Positions 8,532 through 16,242 are shown, counted from the stretch's first letter. The stretch is DNA of 34,116 nt from Candidatus Glomeribacter gigasporarum BEG34 (GCF_000227585.1 NZ_CAFB01000049.1:1-34116), one strand, 5' to 3'. Numbers and translations are program-made. The notes: generated from the letters alone by a model not told the origin.

Positions 8532-9309
8532 TCATGATGCGCGGGCTAATCGTTCTGTCCGCGCCATCCATAGATGAGCCAAGGCAAAGAGCGTCATAAG
8601 CTGAGCGGTATTTTTGCGCAAGCTACGATAGCGCACCTTGGCGTAGCCAAACTGGCGCTTGATGCCCCGGACAGGGTGTTCCGCTTTAGCGCGGATGCAG
8701 GGCTTGAACATGCGCTGCAGTGCCTCGGACCGGTGCACAAGGCCAGAGTCGGCGTCCACGCCGATGTGCGCTTTCATCCCAAAGTACCCCTGCTGGCCTT
8801 TCCTGGTCTGATGCATTTCTGGGTCGCCCGCCTTGCGCCGGTTCTGGGTCGAACTCGGCGCGTTGATCAGCGCGGCATCGACGACCGTACCCGAACGCAG
8901 CATCAACCCCTTCTCGCGCAGCAGAGCGTTGATCTTCGAAAACATCTGTTCCCGAAAATACACGGTACAGCGGCAGATCGTACAGCGTTTCTTCCATCGC
9001 CGCATCTGACAGACCGAACCACTGCTGCAAAAAGTGGATCCGAAGCAACGTCTCGACTGAGAAAGGCGGATGTCCCCTTTTCCCTGCCGGCGCGTACGGC
9101 GCAATCCATCCCGCCCGTTCACCCAAAAAGGGCCTGATCTGCACTTTTTGGGTTTCCTCTATAAAAGTCTCCACCGGCTTTAATCGCCCTGCTGCAGGCA
9201 GCGCCAAAATTCCAAAAAACATCTGTAAAAAGCGGGAAACATTAACAGGCCCATTTCTTGGATCATCCAGGTACCCTCCAGTGGAACCGTTCCTACTGGG
9301 AAACCCCAA
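8532..9309 (-). pseudogene. IS5 family transposase, internally deleted and frameshifted
   Basis: Two minus-strand pieces of one IS5-type DDE transposase. The N-terminal piece (9309 down to about 8965) has GHPPFSVETLLRIHFLQQWF and LSDAAMEETLYDLPLYRVF. The C-terminal piece (about 8960 to 8532, other frame) has FSKINALLREKGLMLRSGTV, DPEMHQTRKGQQGYFGMKAH and KYRSLRKNTAQL-like residues. Between them the segment carrying the first catalytic Asp is missing. A second internal deletion follows GVDADSGLVHRSEA, where the second Asp region is lost and the sequence jumps to IRAKAEHPVRGIKRQFGYAK. The element cannot be active. No terminal repeats could be fixed. Confidence 0.85.
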
Positions 9310-9367
9310 CCACCGTAAAAAATCAAACTGTTCCAGGTTAGTTTTCAGTACATTTCAACAGATATTG

Positions 9368-9394
9368 ACCTTATAGGTAGTGTCTCAGTTTGAA
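9368..9394. repeat. Left target duplication plus terminal inverted repeat
   Basis: Target duplication ACCTTATA (9368-9375) followed by terminal repeat GGTAGTGTCTCAGTTTGAA (9376-9394). The transposase stop codon (TGA, 9387-9385) lies inside the repeat, as in compact IS1-type elements. Confidence 0.9.
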
Positions 9395-10158
9395 TTCTTA
9401 TCGGCTAAAGCTGCAATTTCTTCAAGCGTCCATACATGACCAGTTATTCCAGCTTCCATTGCTGGGGTTACTCGTAAGGTTTTATGAATACGGCCAAAGT
9501 TATAATACATAAAATGTAGCTACAGCATGAGCATGGTTCTCAGCTTTCTTTGAGAACCCATTTGTTAATCGAGTAAAGCGACGCATACCCATGCGCATCG
9601 TTAAGTTTTGGCGTTCAACGTAGCTGGTGGATACCTTTTCAAAATCGGGGTTACCCGTAATAATTGTTTTCTTAGCACCTACATAGTTACTAGGGCTATA
9701 ACGCTTTTCATCATTTGCAGGCTTCTATATAGGCTTTAAGTCCATCACTGGTTAATTGAATTTTGTTTTTTAAGCGTGATGCTAAATCTTCTATAAAGGG
9801 TTTTGCTGTTTCAGCATCACGATTTCCTACAGCCCATGAAGGAATAAGTTTAGTATCAGCGCAAATCGCCGTCCCTGTCCAAATGTCTCCAGCACCCTCT
9901 ACGGCTTTTCTAGCAGTAACAACATTTTTTTGTTTAGCATAGCAGAAAGCCCAGACTTCATCTACTTGGACGTGCTTACAGGGTAAATTACGCAAAGCTT
10001 TATCTTGATATTCAGAACAAGCCTGCCCAACCTCTACTAATAGTTTAGTAACGGTATTAATGGAATACGTTAGCCATGCGGCTAGTAGAACGCAAGCTAT
10101 TTCCTTCGACCAGGCAAGATAGGATTTGAGCTTGTTTTTGTAATGATAATTTATTCAC
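9385..10158 (-). pseudogene. IS1-like transposase of the 5.1-kb element, frameshifted
   Basis: Translation of the minus strand in three frames reassembles one transposase of about 255 residues: NKLSLQKQAQILSCLVEGNS near the start, NTVTKLLVEVGQACSEYQDK, then [76 protein letters not shown], and [20 protein letters not shown] at the end. Frame changes occur near 10075, near 9715 and near 9510. The likely start is a GTG at 10158, just behind a strong promoter. The pieces carry the IS1-type DDE domain, but the gene is broken and the element is presumably immobile unless a transposase acts in trans. Confidence 0.85.
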
Positions 10159-10165
10159 GCCCTAT

Positions 10166-10194
10166 ATTATACAAAATATAGCATGAACAGTCAA
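10166..10194 (-). promoter_or_regulatory. Sigma70-type promoter of the IS1-like transposase
   Basis: On the minus strand TTGACT (10194-10189), a 17-bp spacer and TATAAT (10171-10166). The GTG start at 10158 is 7 nt downstream, so the transcript would be leaderless or nearly so. The same arrangement precedes the small basic gene at the other end of the element. Confidence 0.75.
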
Positions 10195-10228
10195 GCATAA
10201 AATTCAATTAGAAGTATTTGTAGCTCAA

Positions 10229-10342
10229 TTAATGATTGACCAAAGGAGGTGGATTTTGAGTAGTTTTCATAGCGTTTTGCAAACTTTTAAATATCTTGTT
10301 TGCAAGCTCCCAGTCTTCTTTTTTATTTTTTCCAGTTCGCAT
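10229..10342 (-). CDS. Possible 37-residue peptide downstream of the specificity gene
   Basis: Short minus-strand frame starting ATG at 10342 (MRTGKNKKEDWELANKIF...) and ending TAA at 10229, in the 240-bp interval between the specificity gene and the transposase promoter. It has the AT-rich codon use of the cargo genes and no clear ribosome-binding site. It could be a remnant of a larger gene or non-coding. I see nothing else in this interval. Confidence 0.25.
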   Translation of the reverse strand: MRTGKNKKEDWELANKIFKSLQNAMKTTQNPPPLVNH

Positions 10343-10399
10343 TTACTCATACTATTCACTTTATTTTAAAATTTCACTTAAGCTTGAGTTTTTTTATCA

Positions 10400-11539
10400 T
10401 TATAAATATCGTTTCAAAACAGCTTCCTTCTGTTTTGGCAAATCAGCAATTTCTTTTTCTAAGGTGCTAATTTTGCTCTCTATTTTTTCAATTTCTGCAA
10501 CTATTTTTTGCTGTTCACGAAGTGATGGAACAGGAATTTTTATAGAAGACAATAAAGTTTGATTAAGACTTTTGATATTAGAGCCTTTACTATTTCCTAT
10601 AAGTTCATTTCTTACAATATCCGTTCTAAGATAATGGCACAAAAACTTTGAATTAACCTCATCATTTAATGATCTTATCCTAATTGTAAAACCTGAAAAA
10701 GAAATTTTTCCATTTAGCAAGTCGTCGATGTATAAAAATCGACCGACCAAATTTGCCGAGCCGTTTGATCTTACAACTAAAATATCTTTTGGTTTCAGCT
10801 CATATTCTTCCGATAATTGTCTATCAATTTGTACCTTTTCTAGCGACTTAATATCCGGTGAAAAATTATTCTGAAAGTCTCTTACTCCAATAATATTTAT
10901 TACTTCCCCAAAACTATTTCGAGAATAATTCAGCCCATTTTTAAAAGAAACAATATTATTTAATTTTTTGTGTGTATAATTTTCATCTTGAAAAAGTTCC
11001 ACAAATGAATTTTTAAGTTTCTGTATCTCCTCTCTTATCTTATCTTCCTGTTTTTTTAAATTATCCATTTCATCTATAATCTTTGCTTGTAATTCTTGGG
11101 GTGGAACAGGGACATTTAAAGCTTCAACATCACTTTTTGAAATATTTTTTAATGATTGCCCTTTAAATCCTTGCTCCAAAAGGCTTAAATTCTGAGACAG
11201 AAAATAATAGATATATTTAAGCAAAACATTTTTTTTCGTAATAATATATGTGTGATCTGAAGCAGAAAATTTTCCATTGATATAATGAATATTTGCAGTA
11301 CCTCCATCTCCTATAAGTAATGCTTCAAAATCATAATCAAACGCGTTACATTTTTTTAATGTAGGTGATGAACCGACAAAAGGAAAGCTTCCTTTATCAT
11401 CGACAAAGGAAGCTGGGCGTTTCCCTTTACCAATAAAGTTTGCTATGTCCTTTATTTCCGAAAATTCGTACTTACTTTCAATCTTTACTTTTTTTTTTAA
11501 CCGAAGTGGAAATGTTTTTTTCAAATTCCACGCGGTCAA
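10400..11539 (-). CDS. Type I/IIG-like DNA specificity (S) subunit
   Basis: Recognises the target DNA for the neighbouring restriction-methylation protein. Two target-recognition domains are visible (residues about 24-150 and 195-330), each followed by the conserved helical spacer: VPVPPQELQAKIIDEMDNLK (about 146-165) and IPVPSLREQQKIVAEIEKIE near the C-terminus. This is the two-repeat HsdS layout. The gene overlaps the preceding gene by 62 bp in the +1 frame. The only start in that frame is TTG at 11539, and the first 20 or so residues are low-complexity translation of the neighbour's tail. Homology seems to begin at KVKIESKYEFSEIKD, just after a run of ten A. That suggests it was once fused to the upstream protein, or is reached by slippage. 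Codon use is AT-rich and Bacteroidetes-like. Confidence 0.85.
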   Translation of the reverse strand: MTAWNLKKTFPLRLKKKVKIESKYEFSEIKDIANFIGKGKRPASFVDDKGSFPFVGSSPTLKKCNAFDYDFEALLIGDGGTANIHYINGKFSASDHTYIITKKNVLLKYIYYFLSQNLSLLEQGFKGQSLKNISKSDVEALNVPVPPQELQAKIIDEMDNLKKQEDKIREEIQKLKNSFVELFQDENYTHKKLNNIVSFKNGLNYSRNSFGEVINIIGVRDFQNNFSPDIKSLEKVQIDRQLSEEYELKPKDILVVRSNGSANLVGRFLYIDDLLNGKISFSGFTIRIRSLNDEVNSKFLCHYLRTDIVRNELIGNSKGSNIKSLNQTLLSSIKIPVPSLREQQKIVAEIEKIESKISTLEKEIADLPKQKEAVLKRYL

Positions 11540-14105
11540 AGGTTAACATATCTACCAAAGCATGGCGGCTAATGTTTTGTTGCAGGCTTGGGTGTACCTC
11601 TTTTTTTAAATCACCTTTAAAGGCCTTATAAATATAAGTGCTTGCTTTTTCGGGGTTTTCAAAATTTTCCTCATCAAATAATTTAGTGCAATCGGCAATG
11701 GTTTTGCCACGTTGTATTGGGTGTATGCCCTCACTACCACGGCGGTTACTAAACTCATAACCTAAAAAGCATTTTTCATCATCTTTCTGCCCGCTTTTTA
11801 CCAGTACTACTTGTTGGGGGTAAGCTAAAATAAAGTAAAATAGTTTTTCTGCTTCACGTTCTAAGACTTGTTTCCAAAAATCGGCTTCGTTTTTTGCTTT
11901 TCGTTTTTTGCGGTATTCCTTATAGATCTCGTGTTGTTCAATAGTTTTGTTGGGTTCTTTTTTCAGTAAAGTAATATAATCATTAAAAGCAATGCCTTCC
12001 CAAACGTGTGCTACATATTTACTTGCCGGCTTTTCTATGCCGTTTAGGGTAACATCTTTATGGTCGGTAAAAAATTTATCTGCCGCTTTTTTCAGGTTAA
12101 TGCTGTCGTAATTATTTCTTCTTCGCAAAAACAACACAACGGTATTAGTGCCTGTTGCCATAAAGGTATTACTGCCCAGTTCGGTAATGCCAATAATTTC
12201 AAAATATTGTAAAATAATTTCGCGGGCTTTGGTATAAATACCCGTGTTGCTTAAAATAGAGCTGGGCAAAATAATACCCGCCATGCCCCTGTCTTTAAGT
12301 AATTGTTTGGTGCGCTCTATAAACAGGCATTCAATTTCACTGCTGTTATCTGTAAGGCCGTCGTATAAGTCAAAATCCTTTTCGGTATAGTAGCTACGCG
12401 CAGGTGTTTTAAATGCCGAAACTGAATAAGGCGGGTTTGAAATTACGATGTCAAACTGTTTATTTTCTTTCGGGAAATTCGCATCGGTTTTTTTAAATAA
12501 ATCTTTATATTCTTTAGTGTTTTTAAAATTAGCTAAACCATCGCTTAAAATAACATTAGCCAGCCCATCACCATGCAGGTAGCAGCCTACTTTACCTACT
12601 TTTACCAGGCGATAATCTTTTTCTATGCCGTATACATATTGTGTAGCCCAATCAAAATGATCTTCCTGCCAGGCCTTTAATTTCTTTTTTGTTTCGTCAA
12701 TAAAATCGTTCGGTTTTTTTTCATCAATGATGCGCTGTATTTCGTGCATACTTTCTGTAAGAAAATGCCCGCTGCCTGCCGCGTAGTCAATTATATAAGG
12801 TAACAAGTTGTTACGTTCACCTTTTTCAATTTTTTCATTTACTAGTGTATCTATAGGTAAACTTTTAATAATGAATTGAGCTACAGGCACAGGTGTAAAA
12901 AATTGTCCTGATTCTTGTTTTAACCCTGTTGTAAGAAGTAATTCAAAAAAATCAGATAAGTACTGCTGGCGCTTGTTATAGCGTATTCTAAAGCCTTGTA
13001 ATAATTCAACAATCTCTTTTACGATTTTGGCATTTTCGGTAAACGATTTTTCGTCGTAAACTTCTTTAATGGCAAACTCATTGTTTTTTTCGAGGCGAAG
13101 TTTGTAGATAACGTTTTCTTTAAATTTTCTTTTAAGCTCATCATTGCCTACAAATAAAGAAGCGTATTCGTTTTCAAACTGTTCATCAGAAAAATCGGTT
13201 ACCTCTTTGTCTAAAAATTCTTTCATTCCCGCTTTGTACAAGTCGGTTAAGCGTAGTTGAAAGCTGATGTTATCGTCTTTGCCTTCCAGCCATTGAAATT
13301 TTAATTCCTCATTTTCTTTGGTTGCTTTTTCATCATAAACCTTGCACAAAAACAGAGTGAAAATTTTATTGAAGGCATTGGGTTTATCAGAAACCACATT
13401 GTGGCGTAGAATTTCTAAAAAGCGGTTAAAGATAAATCCGCTATCTTCCTGCTGAATAGGTTTAAGTTGCTTACACGTAAGCGCTTTGCTTTCGTAATTA
13501 TAAGGCTTTACCCATTCTTCAAAAACGCCATTATCTTTAGTAAGTTTATTCCATTTTTCATAAAAATCCTTCGCATCGCCTACACGATAGTCGGTCTCAA
13601 TTTTTATTATCTCATTTTTATAAACAATCTCATTGCCTTTTAATTCAGAGGCATAAAGTATAATAATATCTGCTTTATTGCTGAATTTGAAATAAGTGAA
13701 TAGTTGACCTCCGTCTTTATGTAAACGGGCAGAAGATTTTTCAAGTTCTTTACCGTAGGTTTTACATTCTATTAAAAGATATTCTGAGCCATCGTTACGG
13801 GTAACACAAACATCTAAACGCCCGCTTGTTCCATGCCCTGCTGGCCAGGTTTTTTCTAAAATAATATTTTCGGGCTTGTAGCCTTTTTCAAGTAATCTAT
13901 CCACGCATTCTAAAACAACCCAGTTTTCTGCCTGAGAAAAGTTTTGAGTTGTTTTATTTTCTGCTTTTATTTTTTTGCCGTAATTGAATATTTCATTTTC
14001 AAAATCAACCTCAATAACATAACTGCCCACGTATTTTTTTATAAAAATATCTGAAACATTTTCTTTGGGTTTAAAACCAAGTATTTGAAGTATCTTTTTA
14101 CTCAT
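11478..14105 (-). CDS. Fused restriction nuclease-N6-adenine methyltransferase (BcgI/type IIG-like)
   Basis: An 875-residue protein with restriction and modification on one chain. The N-terminus is a PD-(D/E)XK nuclease of the HsdR-N type: GRLDVCV (Asp98) and LLIECKTYG (Glu113, Lys115). The middle and C-terminus are a gamma-type N6-adenine methyltransferase: GQFFTP at 400-405, SAM motif DYAAGSGHFL at 440-449, and catalytic NPPY at 557-560. No SF2 helicase/translocase motifs are present, so this is not a classical type I enzyme; the layout fits BcgI-like or type IIG systems that cut near the methylation site. The tail DRVEFEKNISTSVKKK leads into the S gene across a run of ten A. Start is ATG at 14105. 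It is cargo of the 5.1-kb element. Confidence 0.88.
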   Translation of the reverse strand: MSKKILQILGFKPKENVSDIFIKKYVGSYVIEVDFENEIFNYGKKIKAENKTTQNFSQAENWVVLECVDRLLEKGYKPENIILEKTWPAGHGTSGRLDVCVTRNDGSEYLLIECKTYGKELEKSSARLHKDGGQLFTYFKFSNKADIIILYASELKGNEIVYKNEIIKIETDYRVGDAKDFYEKWNKLTKDNGVFEEWVKPYNYESKALTCKQLKPIQQEDSGFIFNRFLEILRHNVVSDKPNAFNKIFTLFLCKVYDEKATKENEELKFQWLEGKDDNISFQLRLTDLYKAGMKEFLDKEVTDFSDEQFENEYASLFVGNDELKRKFKENVIYKLRLEKNNEFAIKEVYDEKSFTENAKIVKEIVELLQGFRIRYNKRQQYLSDFFELLLTTGLKQESGQFFTPVPVAQFIIKSLPIDTLVNEKIEKGERNNLLPYIIDYAAGSGHFLTESMHEIQRIIDEKKPNDFIDETKKKLKAWQEDHFDWATQYVYGIEKDYRLVKVGKVGCYLHGDGLANVILSDGLANFKNTKEYKDLFKKTDANFPKENKQFDIVISNPPYSVSAFKTPARSYYTEKDFDLYDGLTDNSSEIECLFIERTKQLLKDRGMAGIILPSSILSNTGIYTKAREIILQYFEIIGITELGSNTFMATGTNTVVLFLRRRNNYDSINLKKAADKFFTDHKDVTLNGIEKPASKYVAHVWEGIAFNDYITLLKKEPNKTIEQHEIYKEYRKKRKAKNEADFWKQVLEREAEKLFYFILAYPQQVVLVKSGQKDDEKCFLGYEFSNRRGSEGIHPIQRGKTIADCTKLFDEENFENPEKASTYIYKAFKGDLKKEVHPSLQQNISRHALVDMLTFDRVEFEKNISTSVKKKSKD

Positions 14106-14180
14106 ATGCTAACTTGATATACTAGAATATCTATAGGTTAATTGGAGGGAAGTTATTTTGTCAAACCCTATCTGTATTGA

Positions 14181-14421
14181 TTATTTTTTATGTTGCCATC
14201 TTTTTTTGGCGGCTTTCTTCGCAATATTCGACCTCTGCTCAGGAGTGAGCTTTTCTGCACGAGCCTTCCCTCCCTTTACCCCCCCCCAGCCGACCAAGTG
14301 CAACAGCAGCAGGATTTTTCTTCGAAGGTTCATTTTCAGGAGGGATAGCCTCACCCGTCGCAATATCCACGATGAGCTTAGCTAGTTGATTTGGGTCACG
14401 AGGTCTTTTAGGCTTATTCAT
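14181..14421 (-). pseudogene. Small basic Gly/Lys-rich protein gene, frame broken at a G9 tract
   Basis: Two overlapping frames form one protein of about 79 residues: MNKPKRPRDPNQLAKLIVDI, then GEAIPPENEPSKKNPAAVAL and GRLGG, then in the next frame VKGGKARAEKLTPEQRSNIA and KKAAKKRWQHKK. The frames meet at nine G on the minus strand (C9, 14279-14287); eight G would restore the reading frame. The N-terminal half plus basic tail resembles a widespread small protein often annotated as histone-like or hypothetical. DNA binding is plausible from the basic tail but unproven. The ATG at 14421 lies 6 nt behind a consensus promoter. Confidence 0.65.
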
Positions 14422-14427
14422 GACCCT

Positions 14428-14456
14428 ATTATAGAAGAGTATGCTTGAGCGGTCAA
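14428..14456 (-). promoter_or_regulatory. Sigma70-type promoter of the element's small basic gene
   Basis: On the minus strand TTGACC (14456-14451), a 17-bp spacer and perfect TATAAT (14433-14428). The ATG follows after 6 nt, predicting a leaderless or near-leaderless mRNA that may continue into the restriction genes. Confidence 0.75.
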
Positions 14457-14466
14457 AAATATAACT

Positions 14467-14493
14467 TTCAAACTGAGACACTACCACCTTATA
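14467..14493. repeat. Right terminal inverted repeat plus target duplication
   Basis: Terminal repeat TTCAAACTGAGACACTACC (14467-14485), a 19 of 19 inverted match to the left end, followed by target duplication ACCTTATA (14486-14493). Confidence 0.9.
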
Positions 14494-14500
14494 CATGTCA

Positions 14501-14527
14501 TTGACACTCGCGTTATATTTATATAAA
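14501..14527 (+). promoter_or_regulatory. Promoter of tRNA-Asn
   Basis: Perfect -35 box TTGACA (14501-14506), a short 15-bp spacer and TATAAA (14522-14527), 12 bp before the mature tRNA 5' end. The 5.1-kb element's target duplication ends 7 bp upstream of the -35 box, so the promoter was left intact. Confidence 0.55.
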
Positions 14528-14539
14528 TTCCTTATTTAT

Positions 14540-14615
14540 TCCCCGATAGCTCAGTTGGTAGAGCAACGGACTGTTAATCCGTGGGTCGTAGGTTCGAGTC
14601 CTGCTCGGGGAGCCA
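14540..14615 (+). tRNA. tRNA-Asn (anticodon GTT)
   Basis: 76-nt cloverleaf: acceptor stem TCCCCGA pairs with TCGGGGA, discriminator G, encoded CCA (14613-14615). D-loop AGCTCAGTTGGTAGAGC, anticodon loop CTGTTAA with GTT, T-loop GGTTCGAGTCC. All arms pair. It is a single tRNA next to two mobile elements, but the gene itself is not duplicated or truncated. Confidence 0.97.
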
Positions 14616-14648
14616 AGGTGGATAAGGATTTCAGCGGAATTTGACAGA

Positions 14649-14897
14649 TTATTTAAATCCGTTTTTAGACAAAATATGAGATTGTCTAATATTTCTGCAA
14701 ACCTCTTCCCGTCGGGATACTGATTTTGCATGCAGCAGGCTCATAGAAACGCTTCGGTTGATGGACAGTCTGACTCTCCCCGCCGCGGGGCTGTTCGAGT
14801 TTTTGTGCGCCTCACTTTCGATATCAAAGCGCACTGAGCGCACGAATTCTTTCACAGGGTCTTCCTCATCTTCGGAATCTTCGGAAAGGCGCTTCAT
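14649..14897 (-). CDS. Hypothetical acidic/basic small protein
   Basis: 82-residue frame starting MKRLSEDSEDEEDPVKEFVR, with a very acidic N-terminus and a basic Ser/Arg-rich C-terminal half. A plausible ribosome-binding site (GGGAAGAG) lies 4 nt before the ATG at 14897. I do not recognise a family. It begins about 30 bp downstream of the group II intron's apparent 3' end, so the intron may have separated it from its promoter. It could also be a chance frame. Confidence 0.35.
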   Translation of the reverse strand: MKRLSEDSEDEEDPVKEFVRSVRFDIESEAHKNSNSPAAGRVRLSINRSVSMSLLHAKSVSRREEVCRNIRQSHILSKNGFK

Positions 14898-14965
14898 TCA
14901 CTCTTCCCTATGCACAGAATAGACGAGTCGAGTAGCGCAAAGAGATCGCACCTTCACGCTCTCAC

Positions 14966-15001
14966 AGAACCCGACGTGCACCTCTCGATTCATCAGGCTC
15001 T
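14966..15001 (-). ncRNA. Group II intron domain V
   Basis: Minus-strand hairpin: lower stem GAGCC/GGGTTC containing the catalytic AGC triad, upper stem GATG/CGTC, an AT/GC-mixed distal stem capped by a GAGA (GNRA) tetraloop, and a small bulge. This is the catalytic core of the ribozyme. It starts at the stop codon of the reverse transcriptase frame. Confidence 0.8.
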
Positions 15002-16242
15002 TATCGTCCAACCACTGTCTTCAACGACCCGTGCGCGAACAGCCCTGGCTGGCGGGATTTAACGCCGTTCAACCAAGCCCAGGCTCGCATCTTATGGTGT
15101 CGCAGACGTTTGTATTTCCGTCGCGCCCAACGTACTAGTGCTTCATCTATGGTACGCAGCGTATTGACCAATGCTGACCGATAGAATTGCCCGTAATACT
15201 GCATCCAACCCAACAGCTTCGGTCGTGTTCGCGCCGCTAGCTCGTTCAGGCTCAAATCATAGCGACGCAGCACCCCATCACGCCGCATCTCTTGCCGCAT
15301 CGCTTTGGCTGCCTTGTCGCTGATGGCCGGTACGAATCCAACGAACCGCTTACCCATCCGATCTGTCACCCTACGCGGCCTGAAGGTATAGCCCAGAAAG
15401 TCAAATTGACAGTTCCGGTCATCTTCTTCTCTGCGCGCTTGTTTGCAGTACACGATCTTGGTCTTGCCCTCATGCAGTTCCAGCTTACATTCTGCTCATC
15501 GTCCTTCCAGTTGCTGCCAAAGCTCGCGCGCGTGCGCTTCGCTCTCTCAGTGACAGATGGCATCGTCGGCGTAACGCTCGAACGGCACATTCGGATGATG
15601 CTTTCGCATCCATTGGTCAAATGCATAGTGCAGGAATAGATGAGCTATCACGGGGCTGATTACCGATCCCTGTGGCGTTCCTTTATCAGGCTGCATCAAC
15701 GTTCCGTCCGGCATTTGTACCGGTGCTTTCAGCCAACGCTCCAGATATAGCAGTACCCATTTGCAAGCGGTGTGACAGCGTATCGCCCGCATCAAAAGCT
15801 TCCAGTCAATACTGCCAAAGAAGTTCTCGATGTCGAGGTCTCATACCCAGGCATCACGCCAGCACCGCTGCCTAGCTACCGCTCATGCTTGATGCGCCGA
15901 CCGCCTTGGGCGATATCCATACGAGTCTTCATGGAACATCGGTTCCACGAGCGGTTCAAGGTAGCGTTTGACTACCGTCTGCGCAATTCGGTCGGAGACG
16001 GTGGGCACTCCCAACGGTCTCTTTCCGCCTGCTTTCGGTATCTCTACACGCAGCACCGGCGGCGGAAAATAACTGCCTGACGCCAGCCGATTCCAGAGTC
16101 GATACAGATGGTTTACCTCCTCTATCTCGAATTCTTTGATCGACTGCCCGTCTACTCCCGCCGCACCGCGGTTCGCCTTCACTTGCGGGTAAGCTTCCCA
16201 CACCATGCGTTTGGAAATATCAAATGGTTTTGCTTGGTTCAT
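15001..16242 (-). pseudogene. Group II intron reverse transcriptase/maturase with four in-frame TGA codons
   Basis: One continuous frame of 413 codons from ATG 16242 to TAA 15001, no frameshift, interrupted only by TGA at 15885-15883, 15843-15841, 15549-15547 and 15498-15496. Domains in order: RT0-RT2 (GAAGVDGQSIKEFE, PLGVPTVSDRIAQTVVKRYL), the palm segment with DLDIENFFGSIDWKLL, GTPQGSVISPVIAHLFLHYA, catalytic YADD, FDFLGYTFRPRR, and the maturase/GIIM region (LGWMQYYGQFYRSALVNTLR). Catalytic residues are present. Some TGA codons would be one change from CGA. Nearby intact genes use TGA as stop, so this is decay and not a variant code. Confidence 0.88.

Larger units (their letters stand above)
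9376..14485. mobile_element. 5.1-kb IS1-like element carrying a restriction-modification system
   Basis: The segment begins with GGTAGTGTCTCAGTTTGAA (9376-9394) and ends with its exact reverse complement (14467-14485). Immediately outside both ends lies the same 8-bp sequence, ACCTTATA (9368-9375 and 14486-14493), a perfect target duplication of the size IS1-family elements make. Inside, all genes read on the minus strand: a small basic protein gene, a fused restriction-methylation gene, a specificity gene and one IS1-like transposase at the far end. There is no second transposase and no inner copy of the terminal repeat was seen near 10.2 kb, so this looks like a single long element with cargo rather than two IS copies. 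The cargo is visibly more AT-rich than the flanks. Confidence 0.88.

Noticed and set aside
14519-14731. Minus-strand frame across the tRNA (SRTRTYDPRINSPLLYQLSY)
   Set aside because: It is antisense to tRNA-Asn; this sequence is a well-known false protein created by translating tRNA genes.
15001-16242. Possible reassignment of TGA because the reverse transcriptase has only TGA stops
   Set aside because: Intact genes in the window end in TGA (for example the adhesin at 1284 and traU at 28854), and other pseudogenes carry TAG and TAA.
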